In this document: positions 61,227 through 64,000 of the stretch, one piece after another
Layout: the number at the start of each line of letters is the position of its first letter
Position numbering within the stretch: position 1 is the first letter of the stretch
Source: Rhodospirillales bacterium
Lineage (GTDB): Bacteria > Pseudomonadota > Alphaproteobacteria > Acetobacterales > Acetobacteraceae
Direction of reading: 5' to 3'
Length of the DNA stretch: 64,000 nt
Assembly: GCA_947460455.1 (NCBI GenBank)
Contig: CANHKG010000001.1
Location: forward strand, 1 to 64,000
The notes under the pieces: generated by a model
What the model saw: the letters and a program-made list of their open reading frames with translations, nothing else
Database searches by the model: none
What the model was told of the DNA's origin: nothing
Program-made: the position numbers and the translations under genes

Positions 61227-61415
61227 GCAAGCAAGCGGCCACAGAGACACAGAGGCACAGAGAAGCAAGCCAAGGGAGAAGCAAACCCCCTCTCCCACCT
61301 CATATGGCGCCGAGTAGGGCGGAACGCGAAGCGGTTCCGCCATCTACCTTGCTTCCTCCTCCCTTGCCTTGCTCCTCCGTGTCTCTGTGCCTCTGTGGCC
61401 ACTTTCTTTCTTGCT
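61227..61415. repeat. CACAGAGG-type repeat, two arms in inverted orientation
   Basis: The left arm (61227-61279) reads AGCAAGCGGCCACAGAGACA and on to CAAGCCAAGGGAG. The right arm (61351-61415) is its approximate reverse complement, CTTGCCTTGCTCCTCCGTGT to ACTTTCTTTCTTGCTTCC. Together with 61315-61350 it also matches 10282-10372 in reverse. The whole could fold into a giant hairpin. It occupies most of the gap after the RepA-like gene. Confidence 0.85.
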
Positions 61416-61469
61416 TCCTCCACTTGCTTCTCTCCCCCCGCCCACCCAAAAAACATTCCCACCAACCCC

Positions 61470-61505
61470 TTGCGTCGCCCTAACAGGTTAGTTATATAAC
61501 TAACC
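61470..61505 (+). promoter_or_regulatory. Promoter overlapped by a perfect 20-bp palindrome, giving a probable leaderless message
   Basis: TTGCGT (61470-61475), a 17-nt spacer and TATATA (61493-61498) would start transcription at about 61505-61506, exactly the ATG. GGTTAGTTATATAACTAACC (61486-61505) is a perfect palindrome covering the -10 box and ending at the base before the ATG. There is no ribosome site. It looks like a dimeric repressor operator. Confidence 0.65.
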
Positions 61506-62185
61506 ATGTTCCAGCTCTCCCTCCTCCTCACCGGCCTGATCCAGGGCCTGCGCCGCGTCATCACGCGCGCAGCCCCTGTCGTCAGCGCGCTCGCACGCCC
61601 GATCTGGGCCGGGCCCGAGCTGCGCTGGATCATCGCCCCCCACGGTGATTTCCCCCTCCTCCCCGGCCCGTCTGGACCCTCCTCTGGCTCCGCCTCCACC
61701 GCCTGAACAACCGCCTCGCCCGCCTCTACGAACGCTGGCAAACCAACACCCTCCCCACCCCCCGCAAACCCACCCAACGCCCGAAAACCCTCCGCCCCAC
61801 GCCGCCCCAGATCCCCGAACTCCCCGCCCCCGGCATGCCCCTGGTCGACGCCCCCACCCGCCTCCCCCAAGGCCGCGGCTGGATCACCCGCCGCATCCCG
61901 GAAGCCGGCCCCAGCGCCGGCGCGCTTCACGACCTCCTCCAGCAGCCTCACACCCAGGATTTCGTGCAAGCCGCCCCCCAGGCCGCCCGCCTGCTGCGCC
62001 CGCTCTGCCATGCCCTCGGCATCGACCAACCGGCCTGGCTGAAACGCCCCCCGCGCCCGCGTCCCCCGCGCAAGCCGCGCGCCCCCCGCCCGCGCCGCCC
62101 CTCGTTCAACGACCCCGACCTGCACTTCCGCCCCTACGAGGTCCAGGCCGCGCGCTACTTCCGCAAAAAATACGGCCCCGACTGA
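61506..62185 (+). pseudogene. Frameshifted gene (or -1 programmed frameshift) for a basic, proline/arginine-rich protein
   Basis: The 5' frame (ATG 61506) encodes [20 protein letters not shown] and onward to the frame's stop at 61706. From 61649 the -1 frame is open to the TGA at 62183-62185 and gives [20 protein letters not shown] and ERWQTN, then a Pro/Arg tract and a conserved-looking C-terminal domain ([35 protein letters not shown]). Read as one it would be about 226 residues, with a layout like uncharacterised Acetobacteraceae proteins. The overlap of the two open frames starts precisely at T-TTC-CCC (61649-61655), a slippery-type heptamer. Alternatives are a single-base loss or a sequencing error. 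Function unknown. Confidence 0.6.
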
Positions 62186-62331
62186 CCGGGCAAACCCACA
62201 CCCAAATCATTAAGGAATCAAAACAAAAATCCCACCGCCCCCCACCTCATGCCTCGGTTTCCCGGAACGGCGTTGATCTCCAAGCCCTTCCGGTGGGACA
62301 ACCCCCGTCCCAACACAGCGAACCCCGCCCC

Positions 62332-63669
62332 ATGCCCGAGATGCGCCTGCACAATTTCCTCACCAAGCGCCGCGAAGCGCTGGTGCCGCTCGATGCCGGG
62401 CATGTGCGCGTCTATTGCTGCGGCCCGACCGTCTACGACCTCGCCCATATCGGCAACGCCCGCCCCGCCGTCATCTACGACGTGCTGGTCCGCCTGCTGC
62501 GCCGCCTCTTCCCCCGCGTCACCTATGTCCGCAACGTCACGGACATCGACGACAAGATCAACAACCGCGCCCGCGAAGCCGGCGTCCCCATAAGCGAAAT
62601 CACCGAACAAACGCTGAAGGACTACCGCCAGGACATCGCCGCGCTGGGCAACTTCCCGCCCGACCACGAGCCCCGCGCGACGGAAACCATCGCCGAGATC
62701 ATCGCCATTATCGAGCGCCTGATCACCTCCGGCCACGCCTACGAAGCCGACGGCCACGTCCTCTTCGCCGTCCCCAGCTTCCCCGACTACGGCAAGTTCT
62801 CCGGCCGCAGCCCCGATGAACTCCTCGCCGGCGCCCGCGTCGATGTCGCCCCCTACAAGCGCGACGCCGGGGACTTCGTGCTCTGGAAGCCCAGCACCGA
62901 CGATCTCCCCGGCTGGACCTCCCCCTGGGGCCGCGGCCGGCCTGGCTGGCACATCGAATGCTCCGCCATGTCCTGGAAGCACCTCGGCGAAAGCTTCGAC
63001 ATCCACGGCGGCGGCACCGACCTGATCTTCCCGCACCACGAAAACGAGATCGCCCAGTCCCTCTGCGCCTTCCCCGGCAGCCGCTTCGCCCGCATGTGGG
63101 TCCATAACGGCATGCTCGTCATCAACGGCGAGAAGATGAGCAAGAGCCTGGGCAACTTCGTCACCATCCGTGACGTGCTGGCCAAAGCCCCCGCCGAAGC
63201 CGCCCGCCTGCTGCTGCTCAAAACCCACTACCGCAGCCTGCTGGACTTCTCCGATACCGCCCTGGCCGAAGCCCGCAAGGAACTCGACCGCTTCTACCGC
63301 GCCCTCGAACGCACCCCCGCCGAAGCCTCGCCCGACCTCCCCGAACCCATCCTCGCCGCCCTCACCGACGACCTGAACACCCCCTTGGCCATCGCCGAGA
63401 TGCACGCCCTCGCCGACCGCGCGATGGCCGGCGACCAGCAAGCCGCTGCCGACCTCCGCGCCGCCGGCGACATCCTCGGCCTGCTGCAGGTCAAGAACTG
63501 GTTCCAGGGCGAAGGCGACAACTCCGCCATCGACGCCGCCATCGCCGACCGCATCGCCGCCCGCAAGGCGAAAGACTTCGCGAAAGCCGACGCCATCCGA
63601 AAGGACCTCGAAGCCCAGGGCATCATGCTGGAGGACAGCCCCCAAGGCACCATCTGGCGCCGCCGATGA
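62332..63669 (+). CDS. cysS: Cysteinyl-tRNA synthetase
   Basis: A 445-residue class-I tRNA synthetase. The front motif is [20 protein letters not shown], with the first zinc Cys and the HIGN signature. '[19 protein letters not shown]' supplies the second zinc Cys and [14 protein letters not shown] the His/Glu ligands. The KMSKS loop reads [18 protein letters not shown]. The DALR-like helical C-terminus is somewhat short, as in other alphaproteobacteria. I start at ATG 62332, since longer in-frame codons upstream run through unrelated DNA. Its stop overlaps the trmJ-like start (ATGA). Confidence 0.97.
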   Translation: MPEMRLHNFLTKRREALVPLDAGHVRVYCCGPTVYDLAHIGNARPAVIYDVLVRLLRRLFPRVTYVRNVTDIDDKINNRAREAGVPISEITEQTLKDYRQDIAALGNFPPDHEPRATETIAEIIAIIERLITSGHAYEADGHVLFAVPSFPDYGKFSGRSPDELLAGARVDVAPYKRDAGDFVLWKPSTDDLPGWTSPWGRGRPGWHIECSAMSWKHLGESFDIHGGGTDLIFPHHENEIAQSLCAFPGSRFARMWVHNGMLVINGEKMSKSLGNFVTIRDVLAKAPAEAARLLLLKTHYRSLLDFSDTALAEARKELDRFYRALERTPAEASPDLPEPILAALTDDLNTPLAIAEMHALADRAMAGDQQAAADLRAAGDILGLLQVKNWFQGEGDNSAIDAAIADRIAARKAKDFAKADAIRKDLEAQGIMLEDSPQGTIWRRR

Positions 63670-64000
63670 CGGGAAGGGATGGTGGCGCTGACCTGGAGCC
63701 GATTGGCAACACCCCGGTCGTCATCCTCGTCCGCCCGCAACTGGCCGACAACATCGGCGCCGTCGCGAGAGCCATGGGCAATGGCGGCCTGTTCCACCTC
63801 CGCCTCGTCGCCCCCCGCGACGGCTGGCCCCAACCCGCCGCCTGGCGCAACGCCTCCGGCGCCGATCGCATCCTCGACGAGCTCACCCTGCACGACACGG
63901 TCGCCGACGCGGTCGCGGATCTCCACCACGTCTTCGCCACCTGCCCCCGCCCCCGCCACATCATCAAGCCCGTCCTCACCGCCCGGGGTGCCGCCACCGA
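63666..64000 (+). CDS. trmJ: RNA methyltransferase, TrmJ/TrmH (SPOUT) family (5' part)
   Basis: This gene starts at ATG 63666 and runs off the window after about 111 codons. The visible product has '[20 protein letters not shown]' and [20 protein letters not shown], the hallmark N-terminal strand-helix-strand of TrmJ-type 2'-O-methyltransferases. '[10 protein letters not shown]' follows. TrmJ modifies position 32 of tRNA. It overlaps cysS by 4 nt, and cysS-trmJ adjacency occurs in related genomes. The catalytic C-terminal knot is not in the window, so the exact subfamily is uncertain. Confidence 0.85.
   Translation, partial: MTGRDGGADLEPIGNTPVVILVRPQLADNIGAVARAMGNGGLFHLRLVAPRDGWPQPAAWRNASGADRILDELTLHDTVADAVADLHHVFATCPRPRHIIKPVLTARGAAT

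Noticed and set aside
61227-61415. CRISPR array
   Set aside because: The repeats are two inverted arms of one element, without regularly spaced direct repeats or cas genes.
61645-62331. Extended N-terminus of cysS
   Set aside because: The in-frame upstream part is a Pro-rich shadow of the frameshifted gene. CysS homology starts right after ATG 62332.

Overview
The window is a GC-rich (roughly 70 %), densely coded alphaproteobacterial chromosome segment. The gene orders miaB-phoH-ybeY-corC, mreB/mreC-mreD-mrdA-rodA and lrp/trxB/lysR, the molybdenum formate dehydrogenase operon, and the Acetobacteraceae look of several unassigned proteins suggest an acetic-acid-bacterium relative (Roseomonas-like). 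That placement is inference from gene content, not from a marker tree. I see no rRNA, tRNA or CRISPR array.

Layout. 1-109: tail of a zincin-like peptidase. 400-6610: a tight operon (overlapping starts and stops) of two adenylate-forming enzymes, a stand-alone acyl carrier protein, an oligopeptide-type binding protein without its permease, and a protein of unknown function. It looks like an undescribed carrier-protein pathway. 6736-14244: a catabolic-looking block (LLM oxidoreductase, two acyl-CoA dehydrogenases, metallophosphoesterase, flavin monooxygenase with a fused NTF2-like domain, TauD/TfdA dioxygenase). 14386-20187: NAD-dependent formate dehydrogenase fdsGBA-fdhD-fdsD. 20184-24949 (minus): small envelope proteins, GST, threonine-dehydratase-like enzyme, GT39 membrane glycosyltransferase, Lrp regulator. 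25140-27120: trxB and a LysR regulator. 27643-29761: two-component system. 29861-33919: an AlkA-type glycosylase, two long uncharacterised proteins, a small conserved protein and an Asp/Glu racemase-like protein. 34009-40582: DedA-like protein and the elongasome genes mreB, mreC, mreD, mrdA, rodA. 40596-47261 (minus): alpha/beta hydrolase, and a run of capD-like dehydratase, sugar aminotransferase, tam-like methyltransferase, GNAT and chromate transporter. 47427-52395: plsC, miaB, phoH, ybeY, corC. 52593-57223 (minus): two tandemly duplicated autotransporters with AT-rich upstream regions. 57422-64000: GNAT, MFS transporter, a chromosomal RepA-like protein with a disordered arginine/aspartate tract, a frameshifted gene behind a palindromic and probably leaderless promoter, cysS, and the start of a trmJ-like gene.

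The gaps hold at least three dispersed repeat families: A/T-rich hairpins near 10.4, 13.1, 35.8 and 58.1 kb; a CACAGAGG-type element near 10.3 and 61.3 kb; and a GTCATTGCGAGCG-type element at 58.2 kb nested inside one of the first family. The items most worth following are the ACP operon (400-6610), the RepA-like fusion (59649-61202), and the -1 frameshift with its palindromic promoter (61470-62185). Coding strand was judged from family motifs, because high GC creates very long false frames opposite real genes.
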